64,000 bases of DNA from Thioclava arctica (GCF_040892615.1 NZ_JBFRYC010000007.1:62001-126000); one strand, 5' to 3'. Shown: positions 40,506 through 49,673, counted from the stretch's first letter. The notes: a model not told the origin generated them from the sequence alone. Numbers and translations are program-made.

Positions 40506-41725
40506 TCGCGCGCCTCCTCTTGCTGCAAGCTGCCCGCATCGGGGCCAAGCGGCGCACCGCCACGCCTCGGCGAGCGTAGCCCCGCGATCAGATCGACCAA
40601 CCCCGACAGCCCCTTGGGCGCGAGCAACGTGACCAGCACAAAGGCCAGCCCGAGCAGCACCTGCCACCAATCGACCCATTTGATCGTGTAAAACCCAAGC
40701 GGCACATCAGGCACCCGGCCCCCGGTGAACCAGCTGGACACGATAGAGACGAAAAACGCCCCCATCACCGCGCCATATAGCCGCCCCCGCCCACCAATCG
40801 CGACCCAGACCGCCAGATAAATCGAGGCAATCGGCGCCATCTCTCCGGGGTTGATGATGCCCGCCTGCGGGTAATACAGCGCCCCCGCAATCGCCGCGAT
40901 CACCGCCGTGAGGGTAAAGACAAACAGCTTGAACCCCTCGACCGGGTAGCCCAGAAACCGCACCCGCGCCTCATCATCGCGAATACCGCGCATCACCGAG
41001 CCGAACTTGCCCGCCACAATCGCTGCTGCAAGGAGATACCCCAAAGCCAGCGCCAGCGCCGAGGCCCACAAGAACCAGACCGAGGAATGATCTTGATCCG
41101 CGCTCAGCCCGGGAATGTTTTGCAAGCCCGACAGCCCGTTATTGCCCCGCAGCCCGCTTTCGTTCTGAAACAGATAGAGCGACAGCGCCAACGTCATCGC
41201 CTGCGTCAAGATCGACAGATACACCCCCGCCACCCGCGAGCGAAACGCCAACCAGCCAAAGACCAGCGCCAGCAGCCCCGGCACCAACACCACCAATAGC
41301 AACTGCATCGGCAAGCTGCCCGCAAAGCTCCAGATCGCGGGCAGGTTCGAGCTGCCTACGACACCGAAAATCTGGCTGCCAATCGCGTCTTGCAGCTCTT
41401 GCGGGGTCATCGGGAAATCGCTGGCCGAGGCCAGCACGATATCGCGCGTGCGCTCATACATCAGCCACATGCCGATCATATAGCCGCCAAGCCCGAAAAA
41501 CGCGAAATGGCCAAGGCTGAGAATGCCCGTATAGCCCCAGACCAGATCCATCGCGATGGCGATCAGGCACAGGCACAGCGTCTTGCCCAGCGTCTTGACC
41601 ATCGAGGTCGAGATCACGCCCGGCCCATAGGCGTGGCTGAGCAAGGTGATCGTGAGCGTGAAGATCGCAAGGATCAGCAGGAACCAGATCACCGAGGGGT
41701 TCTTGGCCAAAAATCCAGGTCTCAT
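40502..41725 (-). CDS. urtC: Urea ABC transporter permease UrtC
   Basis: A 407-residue permease of the branched-chain-amino-acid type with about ten membrane segments. LGYPVEGFKLFVFTLTAVIA and MAPIASIYLAVWVAIGGRGRLYGAVMGA are family motifs. GGAGG eight bases before ATG 41725 fixes the start. A hairpin lies between urtB and urtC. Confidence 0.95.
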   Translation of the reverse strand: MRPGFLAKNPSVIWFLLILAIFTLTITLLSHAYGPGVISTSMVKTLGKTLCLCLIAIAMDLVWGYTGILSLGHFAFFGLGGYMIGMWLMYERTRDIVLASASDFPMTPQELQDAIGSQIFGVVGSSNLPAIWSFAGSLPMQLLLVVLVPGLLALVFGWLAFRSRVAGVYLSILTQAMTLALSLYLFQNESGLRGNNGLSGLQNIPGLSADQDHSSVWFLWASALALALGYLLAAAIVAGKFGSVMRGIRDDEARVRFLGYPVEGFKLFVFTLTAVIAAIAGALYYPQAGIINPGEMAPIASIYLAVWVAIGGRGRLYGAVMGAFFVSIVSSWFTGGRVPDVPLGFYTIKWVDWWQVLLGLAFVLVTLLAPKGLSGLVDLIAGLRSPRRGGAPLGPDAGSLQQEEARE

Positions 41726-41746
41726 GCGGCTGCCTCCGATGTCGCA

Positions 41747-41767
41747 GCGGGGGTTTCGCACCCCCGC
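41747..41767 (-). other. Intercistronic hairpin urtB-urtC
   Basis: Eight-bp stem GCGGGGGT/ACCCCCGC with a five-base loop, in the leader of urtC, 22 bases before its start. A repeat element follows immediately at 41768-41796. Confidence 0.55.
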
Positions 41768-41796
41768 GCCCCCGCGGGATATTTGGACCAAGGGGA
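41768..41796. repeat. Short interspersed intergenic repeat (copy 1)
   Basis: CCCCCGCGGGATATTTGGAC then CAAGGGGAAG. It shares a CCG-CGGG-A-TATTT-GG-C-A-G-GAAG pattern with 60801-60834. Such CGGGA(G)TATTT elements are frequent between genes in the Rhodobacteraceae (recalled, not checked here). Confidence 0.5.
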
Positions 41797-41819
41797 AGGG
41801 AAAACCGGGTTTGCCATGC

Positions 41820-43811
41820 TTAATCCCCCGCCGCCCGGCCCTTGAGCGCGACGATGCCGCGCGGGCGGAATTGGATGAAGATGATGATGAACAAGATCAT
41901 GTAAGTTTGGGCGGCCAAGGTGTTGGAGGGGTTGAGGAACTCGATCCCCTTTTGCAGCCCGCCGATCAGCGTGGCCCCCGCCAACGTGCCAAAGATCGAG
42001 CCAACCCCGCCCACGACCACCGTCATGAAGCTTTGCACGATGTAATCCTGTCCCATTTCGGACGTGACCTTGGCGAACAGCCCGATCGCGACGCCCGCGA
42101 TCCCCGCGATTCCGGAGCCAAAGCCAAAGGCCAGCATGTTGATGCGATCCGGGTTGATCCCCATCGAGGCCGCCATCGAGGGGTTTTGCGTCACCGCGCG
42201 CACCTCAAGCCCCAGCCGTGTGCGCTTCATCACCCAAAGGTAAAGCCCGAGGAAAACAAGGGCGAGCACGAAGATCGCGATGCGGATATAGCTGATCGAG
42301 ACGATGTCGTTGATCTGCAGCGCTCCATCCAGCCAAGGTGGCGAGGTCAGCGGGCGCGCCTGCGTGCCGAATATATTCTTGAACAGTTGTTGCAGCGCAA
42401 TCGAGATGCCGAATGTCGCCAGCAATGTCTCAAGCGGGCGCTTATAGAGATAGCGGATCACCAGCCTTTCCATCGCCACCCCCGCGCCAAAGGTAATCGC
42501 GAAGGCCAGCGGCAGCGCGATCAGGATCGAAGCGGTGTAATCGGGCACGAATTGCTGCACCACATAGCCGGTATAGGCGCCCATCGTGATGAACTCGCCA
42601 TGCGCCATGTTGATCACGCCCATGATGCCAAAGGTGATCGCGAGTCCAATGGCCGCGAGGAAATAAATCGAGGCCAGCGACAGCCCATCGAGCCCCAGAT
42701 CGACGCTTTGCATCAGCCCCACCTTGCGACTGACGCGAGCCAGCCCGGCCTCGGCGGCCTTGGTCACGGCGGCGTCGGGCTCGGCGTAGATATCGGCATA
42801 ACTGTGAGCGTCGATCAGGGCCTGCGCCTCGGCCTCGCTGAGGCGCGGCGCGACCGTGCCCGCCTTGGCCAGCGCGCTATAGGCCAGCTCGCGTTTGGCC
42901 GAATCGGACATGTCCGCCAAGGGCAGCCCGCCGACGGAACCATTTACCACATTGGCCGCTAGCGCCTGTTTCATCGCCCCATCGCTGATACGTTCGGGCG
43001 CCATCTTGGCCGCAACGAGCAGCGCGTAGGCCTCACCCTCGCTCAGATCGCGACCGAGGCGCAGTGTTTTGGCGACATTGCCTTGCGGCGCCCCGTCGAA
43101 CGCCTTGCGTTGCGTCGCGACCAGCGGGTTCAGCGTCGCACGCAGATCGAGCCCGGTATCAGCCCCAAAGCTGTCTATGGCTGCAACACGTTCGCCCGCA
43201 TCCTTGCCAAAGCGGATCGTCAGCAACCGCTCAAGCCGTTGCTTTTCCAACCTGATCTGAGCGTCTGGCTCCTGCGCAATCGAGGCCCGCAATGGCGCGA
43301 GATGGCTGGCCTCGCCGTCGCGTTCAATCGCCGTCAGCGCCTCGCGCCGCTTGGTCGGGTCGGGATCGGACAGCAGAAAGCGCACAAGCGCAGCACCGAT
43401 CACCGCGCGCACGCCGGAATTGGGTTTGACCTCGGAAATCTCGTTGCGCGGTGCGGTGCCAGCCGACGCGCCCGTCACCGGATCGCTCAGCGCATAGTCT
43501 TGGCCCTTCTTTTCGATCAGGAACAGCGTGTCATCAGACGTGCGCAGCCCCACGCGACGATCCGCCCAAGCCTGCAAAAATCGCGATGCACCGGGGCCGG
43601 AGGCTACGATCTCATCGATCACCGGGCCGATGGTCATGCGCGAGGGTTTGGCGATTTTCGTGACGTTCCTGGCCAACACCGCCGCCAGCCCGGTTTGCGG
43701 GTCAGCACCCTGCCCAGCCGTGGTGGGGGCCGTCTGAGCGGCGCTCTCTTGCGCCACGCCCGGAAGCGCCAGCATCAAGAAAATTCCCAGCGTCATTAAT
43801 ACCTTGCGCAT
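41820..43811 (-). CDS. urtB: Urea ABC transporter permease UrtB (with long periplasmic N-terminus)
   Basis: A 663-residue protein. A signal peptide (MRKVLMTLGIFLMLALPGVA) and about 330 residues of soluble, mostly helical sequence with HEAT-like character (KRREALTAIERDGEASHLAPL) come first, then the permease domain (about 375-655) with IMGVINMAHGEFITMGAYTGY and GYRNVAP-type loops replaced by LLATFGISIALQQLFKNIFG. UrtB proteins with such N-terminal domains are usual in proteobacteria. CCAAGGGGGCGGG precedes the ATG. Confidence 0.94.
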   Translation of the reverse strand: MRKVLMTLGIFLMLALPGVAQESAAQTAPTTAGQGADPQTGLAAVLARNVTKIAKPSRMTIGPVIDEIVASGPGASRFLQAWADRRVGLRTSDDTLFLIEKKGQDYALSDPVTGASAGTAPRNEISEVKPNSGVRAVIGAALVRFLLSDPDPTKRREALTAIERDGEASHLAPLRASIAQEPDAQIRLEKQRLERLLTIRFGKDAGERVAAIDSFGADTGLDLRATLNPLVATQRKAFDGAPQGNVAKTLRLGRDLSEGEAYALLVAAKMAPERISDGAMKQALAANVVNGSVGGLPLADMSDSAKRELAYSALAKAGTVAPRLSEAEAQALIDAHSYADIYAEPDAAVTKAAEAGLARVSRKVGLMQSVDLGLDGLSLASIYFLAAIGLAITFGIMGVINMAHGEFITMGAYTGYVVQQFVPDYTASILIALPLAFAITFGAGVAMERLVIRYLYKRPLETLLATFGISIALQQLFKNIFGTQARPLTSPPWLDGALQINDIVSISYIRIAIFVLALVFLGLYLWVMKRTRLGLEVRAVTQNPSMAASMGINPDRINMLAFGFGSGIAGIAGVAIGLFAKVTSEMGQDYIVQSFMTVVVGGVGSIFGTLAGATLIGGLQKGIEFLNPSNTLAAQTYMILFIIIFIQFRPRGIVALKGRAAGD

Positions 43812-43829
43812 CCCGCCCCCTTGGAATTC

Positions 43830-43850
43830 GGCGGGGGATTGCCCCCCGCC
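43830..43850 (-). terminator. Hairpin between urtA and urtB
   Basis: Eight-bp stem GGCGGGGG/CCCCCGCC with a five-base loop, about 10 bases after the urtA stop. It probably acts as a partial terminator or 3' stabiliser so that the binding protein is made in excess. Confidence 0.6.
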
Positions 43851-43859
43851 ATCGGTCGA

Positions 43860-45161
43860 TCAGTAATTCGACTTCTTTTGCACGCAGGTCTTGGTCTCGG
43901 TGTTATACATGCCGCAATCGAGACCCGGCCAATCCGATTTCAGCACCGCAGATTCCGGCAGGAAATCGGTCCAGGCATCGCCCGGCACCGGATCGGTCTG
44001 GGAGATGATGTCGAACTGGCCGTCCTCCATGATCTCGCCGATCAGCACGGGCTTGGTCAGATGGTGGTTGGGCAGCATCCTGGCGGTGGTTCCGGTGAGG
44101 TTGGGGAATTCCTGCCCCGGCATCGCGGCAATCACCTTGTCGGTATCGGTCGAGCCGACCTGCGTCACCGCCTGCACCCACATGTTAAAGCCGATATAAG
44201 TGGCCTCCATCGGGTCATTGGTCACGCGGGTGTCGTCGCCCGTATAGGCATGCCACTGCTTGATAAACGCGGCGTTTTCGGGCGTATCGGCGGATTCGAA
44301 ATAGTTCCACGCAGCGAGCTGGCCGACGAGGTTCTTCAGATCGGCCGAGCCCAGACCCGACAGCTCTTCTTCACCCACCGAGAAGGCGACGACCGGAATA
44401 TCATCGGCGGTGATGCCACTGGCCGCGAGCTCTTTGTAAAACCCGATATTGGCATCGCCATTGATCGTCGAGATCACGCCGACCTTCTTACCATCGGCAC
44501 CCAACGCCTTGACGTCAGACACAATTTTCGACCAATCCGACTGACCGAAGGGCGTGTAGTTGACAAAAATATCGCTCTCGGCGATGCCCTTGGATTTCAG
44601 ATAGGCATCCAGAATGTTGTTCGTGGTGCGCGGATAGACGTAATCGGTGCCCAGCAGTGCGAATTTCTCGACGCCGAGTTCTTCAAGGAAATAATCCACT
44701 GCCGGGATCGCCTGCTGGTTCGGGGCAGCGCCGGTATAAAACACGTTGCGCGAACTTTCCTCGCCCTCATATTGCACCGGGTAGAACAGCAAGCCGTTCA
44801 GCTCTTCCAGCACCGGCAGCACCGATTTGCGGCTCACCGAGGTCCAGCAGCCAAAGATCACATCGACCTTGTCCACCGAGATCAGCTCGCGTGCTTTTTC
44901 CGCAAATAGCGGCCAATCCGAGGCCGGATCGACGACGACCGCCTCCAGCATCTTGCCGTTGATGCCGCCCTTTTTGTTTTGCTCTTCGATCAGCATCAGG
45001 ACAGTGTCCTTCAGCGTCGTCTCTGAAATCGCCATCGTGCCCGACAGCGAGTGCAGAACGCCGACCTTGATCTTGTCACCTTCCGCAAAAGCGATGCTTC
45101 CCGTCAAAGAAGCCGCCCCCGCGAAGGCCGCCGAGATCATAAGATTGCGCCGAGTAATCAT
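43860..45161 (-). CDS. urtA: Urea ABC transporter substrate-binding protein UrtA
   Basis: A 433-residue periplasmic protein. A twin-arginine-like or Sec signal (MITRRNLMISAAFAGAASLT, cleavage after AFA) precedes IKVGVLHSLSGTMAISETTL. Family motifs: VDVIFGCWTSVSRKSVLPV, LLFYPVQYEGEESSRNVFYTG and WKNYFESADT-type AAWNYFESADTPEN. It captures urea or short amides. GAGGGAAAAC precedes the ATG. A long, hairpin-rich leader lies upstream. Confidence 0.95.
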   Translation of the reverse strand: MITRRNLMISAAFAGAASLTGSIAFAEGDKIKVGVLHSLSGTMAISETTLKDTVLMLIEEQNKKGGINGKMLEAVVVDPASDWPLFAEKARELISVDKVDVIFGCWTSVSRKSVLPVLEELNGLLFYPVQYEGEESSRNVFYTGAAPNQQAIPAVDYFLEELGVEKFALLGTDYVYPRTTNNILDAYLKSKGIAESDIFVNYTPFGQSDWSKIVSDVKALGADGKKVGVISTINGDANIGFYKELAASGITADDIPVVAFSVGEEELSGLGSADLKNLVGQLAAWNYFESADTPENAAFIKQWHAYTGDDTRVTNDPMEATYIGFNMWVQAVTQVGSTDTDKVIAAMPGQEFPNLTGTTARMLPNHHLTKPVLIGEIMEDGQFDIISQTDPVPGDAWTDFLPESAVLKSDWPGLDCGMYNTETKTCVQKKSNY

Positions 45162-45430
45162 GTGTTTTCCCTCGTTTTGTCAGCGCGCGTGGCCTGTTTG
45201 GACAGGCTCTCGTCGTGGCGGCTGATCCTCCAATGTTGGCTGTGGTGCGCAGACCCATACTGCGACCGAAGGCGCGATCTGAGCGCCTCGCTTATGGAAG
45301 CCGTCACGCTGCGTCGCAGCAAAACAAACCGTGCACCCGCCGCATGAAACCTGCCGAGAAGATGCGTTTGCTGAAATTTTCTACGAAAATCCTTACAAAC
45401 TGCGCAATTTATACGCGCATTCTTACACGT
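45162..45430 (-). promoter_or_regulatory. Promoter and structured leader of urtABCDE
   Basis: 269 bases between ureG and urtA, both on the minus strand. The distal half (45370-45420) is AT-rich and is the likely promoter. The proximal half holds two perfect hairpins: AGGCGC/GCGCCT at 45270-45288 and GCCTGT/ACAGGC at 45192-45207. A sigma-54 site was sought and not found. Independent control of the transporter is likely. Confidence 0.45.
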
Positions 45431-46057
45431 TCATGCGAGAATCGGCTGAAGCACCAATCCCCCTTCGCGGATCAAAAACGCCACGATATCTTCGACCCCA
45501 GTGCCCTGACGCAGCCGCGCCAGCACATAGGGACGCGCGCCGCGCGCGGCCTTTGTGTCGCTCTCTAACAGCGCCAGATCGACGCCGACATAGGGCGCAA
45601 GATCGGTCTTGTTGACCACCAGAAGGTCCGATTTTGTCACCCCCGGCCCGCGTTTGCGCGGAATGTCCTGCCCCGCCGCGGTGTCGATCACATAGATCGT
45701 CAAATCGGCCAGTTCGGGGCTGAACGTGGCGGCCAGATTATCACCGCCCGATTCAATCAGCACCAAATCCAGATCGGGAAAGGCCCGGTTGAGATCGGCA
45801 ATCGCGGCAAGGTTGATCGAGGCATCCTCGCGGATCGCGGTGTGCGGGCACCCCCCTGTCTCGACCCCCCTGATCCGCTCGGCGGGCAGCACTTGGGCGC
45901 GCATCAACGCCTCGGCATCCTCGCGCGTGTAGATGTCATTGGTCACCACCGCCATCGACAGACGCGGCGCCAATGCGCGGGCCAGTTGCTCAGTCAGCGT
46001 CGTCTTGCCCACGCCCACCGGCCCGCCAATTCCCACCCGCAAAGGTCCGTTGCCCAT
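45431..46057 (-). CDS. ureG: Urease accessory GTPase UreG
   Basis: A 208-residue SIMIBI GTPase. The P-loop is GGPVGVGKTTL, the metal-invariant C-P-H is ETGGCPHTAIREDASIN, then VLIESGGDNLAATFSPEL, NKTDLAPYVG. It delivers GTP-driven Ni2+ to urease with UreD and UreF. It is the last ure gene, 10 bases after ureF. Confidence 0.97.
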   Translation of the reverse strand: MGNGPLRVGIGGPVGVGKTTLTEQLARALAPRLSMAVVTNDIYTREDAEALMRAQVLPAERIRGVETGGCPHTAIREDASINLAAIADLNRAFPDLDLVLIESGGDNLAATFSPELADLTIYVIDTAAGQDIPRKRGPGVTKSDLLVVNKTDLAPYVGVDLALLESDTKAARGARPYVLARLRQGTGVEDIVAFLIREGGLVLQPILA

Positions 46058-46066
46058 AGCTTCACC

Positions 46067-46705
46067 TCATGTCTTGAACAGACGCACATCCAGCGTCTCA
46101 TGTTGCATCGCCGCGATCTCGGCGCGAAAGGCGCTGGTCGCGATATCGCCTAGCTCTGACTTGGCCGCACGCGCAGCAATCGCGGCGATCCGGTCATGCT
46201 GGCTCGTCAAAACCCGTTGACCCGCAATTTGTCCTAAAGGGACAAGCCTGACCGCCGCAGACACCAGGTTCGCGGCGAAGGAATGTAGAAAAAGTGCAAT
46301 GATCTGATCGGATGGCAGCGGCAAATGACGCGCCGCTTCGGCCACAGAAACCGGCAATGCACGGGGCGGAACCGCCACTTCGCGCAGCCCCTCCTGCGCG
46401 CGCGCAAAGGCTGCGCCCTGCTCGACCGTCTCATGCAACCGCTCTGCCGATCCCGCCAAGGCGCGCGCCATATCCTCAAGCCCATCCAGATCCGCGCCGC
46501 GCAACCCGCAGGCCAGCAGCACCGCATCGCTCCAGCCCGCGCCATGCGCCAACACATCCCCAAGCCATTGCGCGAAACTGCCCGCATCCGTCACATCGCC
46601 TGCCGCGATCGCCTGCTCCAACCCGTGGCTATAGGCGAACGCCCCCGTCGGAAATCCCGGCGAGAGCCATTGCATCAGCGACAGATGGGCAGCGGCCTCA
46701 GACAT
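46067..46705 (-). CDS. ureF: Urease accessory protein UreF
   Basis: A 212-residue helical protein. LMQWLSPGFPTGAFAYSHGLE is the conserved UreF N-terminus; ARHLPLPSDQIIALFLHSFAANLVSAAVRLVPLGQ is the C-terminal signature region. It gates the action of UreG on the apo-urease. Its start overlaps the ureE stop by eight bases; the longer frame upstream is an internal part of ureE. Confidence 0.95.
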   Translation of the reverse strand: MSEAAAHLSLMQWLSPGFPTGAFAYSHGLEQAIAAGDVTDAGSFAQWLGDVLAHGAGWSDAVLLACGLRGADLDGLEDMARALAGSAERLHETVEQGAAFARAQEGLREVAVPPRALPVSVAEAARHLPLPSDQIIALFLHSFAANLVSAAVRLVPLGQIAGQRVLTSQHDRIAAIAARAAKSELGDIATSAFRAEIAAMQHETLDVRLFKT

Positions 46706-47219
46706 GGTCGTGATCGTGGTGATGCGACCCGTGGCTGTGGGAATGCCCATCGCCATGGTGATGGCTGTGGCCGTGCTCATGCCCCATCGTGCGCCCCATC
46801 CCATAGGCGCCGCCCTCGGGTTGGAAGGGCTCAACGCCGGGGCTGACCTGCGCGCCCAGCCCCTTGAGCATGCCTTCCAGCACATGATCGGCGCGGATCA
46901 CCAACCGATCCGCCTCAATCTGACACGGCGTGTGGCGATTGCCGATATGCCAGGCAAGCCGCGCCAGATCGCCTCGGATCACCAGCACCGGCTCCAGCGC
47001 GGGACGCACCTCGATAAAGCGCCCATCCGCCAGCACAAACGCCTCACCTCCGGTCAGGTTCGTGACCTCGGCCAGATCGACCAGAAACCCGGCACCCGAG
47101 GCCGCCACCAGCCGCTTGCGCCGCAGGAACCGCCCCTCGTAATCCAGCGCGACGTGGTCCAATGCCCCGAACCACGCGCCTTTCTTGGCGATCTTTTCGG
47201 CGGTTGGATAATCGCTCAT
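46698..47219 (-). CDS. ureE: Urease nickel metallochaperone UreE with His-rich tail
   Basis: A 173-residue protein. The N-terminal peptide-binding domain is followed by the nickel-binding domain (ARLAWHIGNRHTPCQIEADR). The C-terminus carries a His-rich tail from about residue 143 with 14 or so His in 28 residues (GHEHGHSHHH..., SHHHDHDHV), giving strong Ni2+ storage. It hands nickel to UreG. It is separated from ureC by an oppositely directed gene. Confidence 0.95.
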   Translation of the reverse strand: MSDYPTAEKIAKKGAWFGALDHVALDYEGRFLRRKRLVAASGAGFLVDLAEVTNLTGGEAFVLADGRFIEVRPALEPVLVIRGDLARLAWHIGNRHTPCQIEADRLVIRADHVLEGMLKGLGAQVSPGVEPFQPEGGAYGMGRTMGHEHGHSHHHGDGHSHSHGSHHHDHDHV

Positions 47220-47290
47220 TCCCGTGACTCCGTTAATGAATTTTCAAACATGCAGGTGCACTTTCGGGCCAAGGTAGAAGGAGAAACAGA

Positions 47291-47653
47291 ATGTTTGACC
47301 ACCGCGCCCCTGCTGATGAACTGGCCCGAATCCGCGCTGAAATCGCGCGCCTCAAACACCGTGAGGCTGTGCTGCGTGAGGCTGTGCTGCGTGAGGCCTA
47401 TCTGACCCGCTCCGACATGCCCAAGATCGGCCGTTGGACCAAGGTTGAGAGCCACACCGAACGCCGCGCCGTCTTTGACCCGCGCCTGTTGCCCGCCACG
47501 ATCCGCAACGACCCAACCTATCAGCGCGAAAAAGTCATGCGGCTGTTGCGCATCGCGCCCAACGACCCGGCGGCGCAGCGGCTGCCCGAACTTATTGCGC
47601 CGGTTGCGCCCCGGCGCTCGGGGCATCTTCGCGAGGTCTCGTGCACCCATTAG
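47291..47653 (+). CDS. Unknown protein encoded opposite to the urease genes
   Basis: A 120-residue basic protein. A coiled-coil start (DELARIRAEIARLKHREAVL) contains a short tandem repeat (a 15-base unit around GTGAGGCTGTGCTGC, giving REAVL twice). The rest (MPKIGRWTKVESHTERRAVFDPRLLPATIRNDPTYQREK) looks folded. AAGGAG six bases before the ATG supports real expression. It lies between ureE and ureC on the other strand. No family recognised. Confidence 0.6.
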   Translation: MFDHRAPADELARIRAEIARLKHREAVLREAVLREAYLTRSDMPKIGRWTKVESHTERRAVFDPRLLPATIRNDPTYQREKVMRLLRIAPNDPAAQRLPELIAPVAPRRSGHLREVSCTH

Positions 47654-47657
47654 ACCC

Positions 47658-49364
47658 TCAAAACAGGAAATAGCGCTGAGCAAGCGGCAGCACCGTGGCG
47701 GGTTCGCAGGTCAACAATTCGCCATCCGCGCGCACTTCATAAGTCTCGGGATGCACGTCGATCTTAGGCGTCGCCGCATTGTGGATCATGTCCGCCTTGC
47801 CGATATCGCGGGTCTTTTCAACGGCCAAGGTGGTTTTCTGCAACCCAAGGCTGGCGGCCAGCCCGTTGGCCTGCGCCGCTTGGCTGATAAACGTCACGCT
47901 TAAGGCATGGCGCGCACCACCAAAGGCGCCAAACATATTGCGCGTGTAAAACGGTTGCGCCGGGATGGAACCATTCGGATCGCCCATCTGCGCCGATACG
48001 ATCATCCCGCCTATCAGAACCATCTCGGGCTTGGCTGCGAAAAACGCCGGATTCCAGAGCACCAGATCCGCGCGCTTGCCCACCTCGATCGAGCCGATAT
48101 GGCGGCTCATCCCGTGGCAGATCGCCGGGTTGATCGTGTATTTCGCGATATAGCGTTTGACGCGGGCATTGTCGTTCTCGCCCTGCTCTTCGGCCAACCG
48201 CCCGCGCTGCTTGCGCATCTTGTCCGCGGTTTGCCAGCAGCGAATGATGACCTCGCCCACGCGCCCCATTGCCTGACTGTCCGAAGAAATGATCGACATC
48301 GCGCCCATGTCATGCAGGATATCCTCGGCCGCGATCGTTTCCTTGCGGATCCGACTTTCGGCAAAGGCCACATCCTCGGGCACCTTGTTGTCCAGATGGT
48401 GACAGACCATCAGCATATCGAGATGTTCTTCGACCGTATTGGCCGTGTAGGGCCGCGTCGGGTTGGTCGAGGACGGGATCACGTTGGGCGCGCTCACCAC
48501 TTTCAGAATATCTGGCGCATGACCGCCCCCTGCCCCTTCGGTGTGAAATGCGTGGATCGTGCGCCCTTTGATCGCGGCCAATGTATTCTCAACAAACCCG
48601 GATTCATTGAGCGTGTCGGTGTGGATCATCACCTGCACGTCCATGTCATCGGCCACGCTCAGACAGCAATCAATCGCGCCCGGCGTCGTTCCCCAATCCT
48701 CATGCAGCTTCAACGCCGCCGCGCCGCCATTCACCATCTCGATCAACGCCTCCGGGCGCGAGGCATTGCCCTTGCCAGATAGCGCCAGATTGACCGGAAA
48801 CGCGTCAAAACTTTGCAGCATCCGCCCGATATGCCACGGCCCCGGCGTGCAGGTGGTCGCCAAGGTGCCATGCGCGGGGCCGGTGCCGCCGCCCAACATC
48901 GTCGTGATACCCGAGGCCAGCGCATCCTCGATCTGCTGCGGACAAATGAAATGGATATGCGCATCAAACCCGCCTGCGGTCAGGATTTTCCCTTCCCCCG
49001 CAATGACTTCGGTGCCCGGCCCGATGATGATATCGACGCCCGATTGCGTATCCGGATTGCCCGCCTTGCCAATCGCCGCGATCATCCCGTCGCGCAGCCC
49101 CACATCGGCCTTGTAGATGCCCGTGTGATCCACGATCAGCGCATTGGTAATCACTGTATCCACCGCCCCGCCCGCGCGAGACACCTGACTTTGCCCCATC
49201 CCGTCGCGGATCACCTTGCCGCCACCGAACTTGACCTCTTCGCCATAGATGGTCAGGTCGCGCTCGACCTCGATGATCAGATCGGTATCGGCCAGCCGCA
49301 CCCGGTCTCCCGTCGTGGGGCCGAACATATCGGCATAAGTGACGCGCGAGATTGTTGCAGCCAT
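47658..49364 (-). CDS. ureC: Urease alpha subunit
   Basis: A 568-residue catalytic subunit. Nickel ligands are His136 and His138 (DAHIHF), carbamylated Lys219 (ALKLHEDWG), His248 (MIHTDT), His274 (AFHTEG) and Asp362 (SSDSQAMG); the flap has Cys321-His322 (MVCHHLD). These are in the standard spacing. It hydrolyses urea to ammonia and carbamate in the cytosol. Its ATG overlaps the ureB stop by one base. Confidence 0.98.
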   Translation of the reverse strand: MAATISRVTYADMFGPTTGDRVRLADTDLIIEVERDLTIYGEEVKFGGGKVIRDGMGQSQVSRAGGAVDTVITNALIVDHTGIYKADVGLRDGMIAAIGKAGNPDTQSGVDIIIGPGTEVIAGEGKILTAGGFDAHIHFICPQQIEDALASGITTMLGGGTGPAHGTLATTCTPGPWHIGRMLQSFDAFPVNLALSGKGNASRPEALIEMVNGGAAALKLHEDWGTTPGAIDCCLSVADDMDVQVMIHTDTLNESGFVENTLAAIKGRTIHAFHTEGAGGGHAPDILKVVSAPNVIPSSTNPTRPYTANTVEEHLDMLMVCHHLDNKVPEDVAFAESRIRKETIAAEDILHDMGAMSIISSDSQAMGRVGEVIIRCWQTADKMRKQRGRLAEEQGENDNARVKRYIAKYTINPAICHGMSRHIGSIEVGKRADLVLWNPAFFAAKPEMVLIGGMIVSAQMGDPNGSIPAQPFYTRNMFGAFGGARHALSVTFISQAAQANGLAASLGLQKTTLAVEKTRDIGKADMIHNAATPKIDVHPETYEVRADGELLTCEPATVLPLAQRYFLF

Positions 49365-49669
49365 TACAGCGCCCCCATCACTTTCTGATTGAATCCATAG
49401 ACTTGCCGAGCACCGCCAAAGGGCACCAACCGCACTTCGCGCGATTGACCCGGCTCAAAGCGCACCGCTGTTCCCGCAGCAATATCCAGCCGATAGCCAC
49501 GCGCTGCGTCGCGGTCAAAATCAAGGCCGGGATTGGTCTCGGCGAAATGATAATGGCTGCCGACCTGCACCGGGCGGTCGCCGGTATTGGCCACCATCAG
49601 CGTCAGGACCTCGGCCCCGGCATTGAGCGTGATCTCGCCAGCGGCGGGTAGTATTTCCCCCGGGATCAT
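49364..49669 (-). CDS. ureB: Urease beta subunit
   Basis: A 101-residue protein. GEILPAAGEITLNAGAEVLTLMVANTGDRPVQVGSHYHFAETNPGL is the UreB signature. GTAGGAC precedes ATG 49669. Its stop overlaps the ureC start. Confidence 0.96.
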   Translation of the reverse strand: MIPGEILPAAGEITLNAGAEVLTLMVANTGDRPVQVGSHYHFAETNPGLDFDRDAARGYRLDIAAGTAVRFEPGQSREVRLVPFGGARQVYGFNQKVMGAL

Positions 49670-49673
49670 TGTC

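Noticed and set aside
41646..42962. 438-codon frame antisense to urtC/urtB
   Set aside because: Typical GC-rich antisense shadow: rich in Arg, His and Asp with no domain; urtB and urtC are well supported.
45290..45350. Sigma-54 promoter before urtA
   Set aside because: GC and GG-like elements are present but the 10-base spacing between them is not met.
47216..47683. 155-codon minus-strand frame between ureE and ureC
   Set aside because: It is antisense to the 120-codon gene that has the better ribosome site; its own start region has none.
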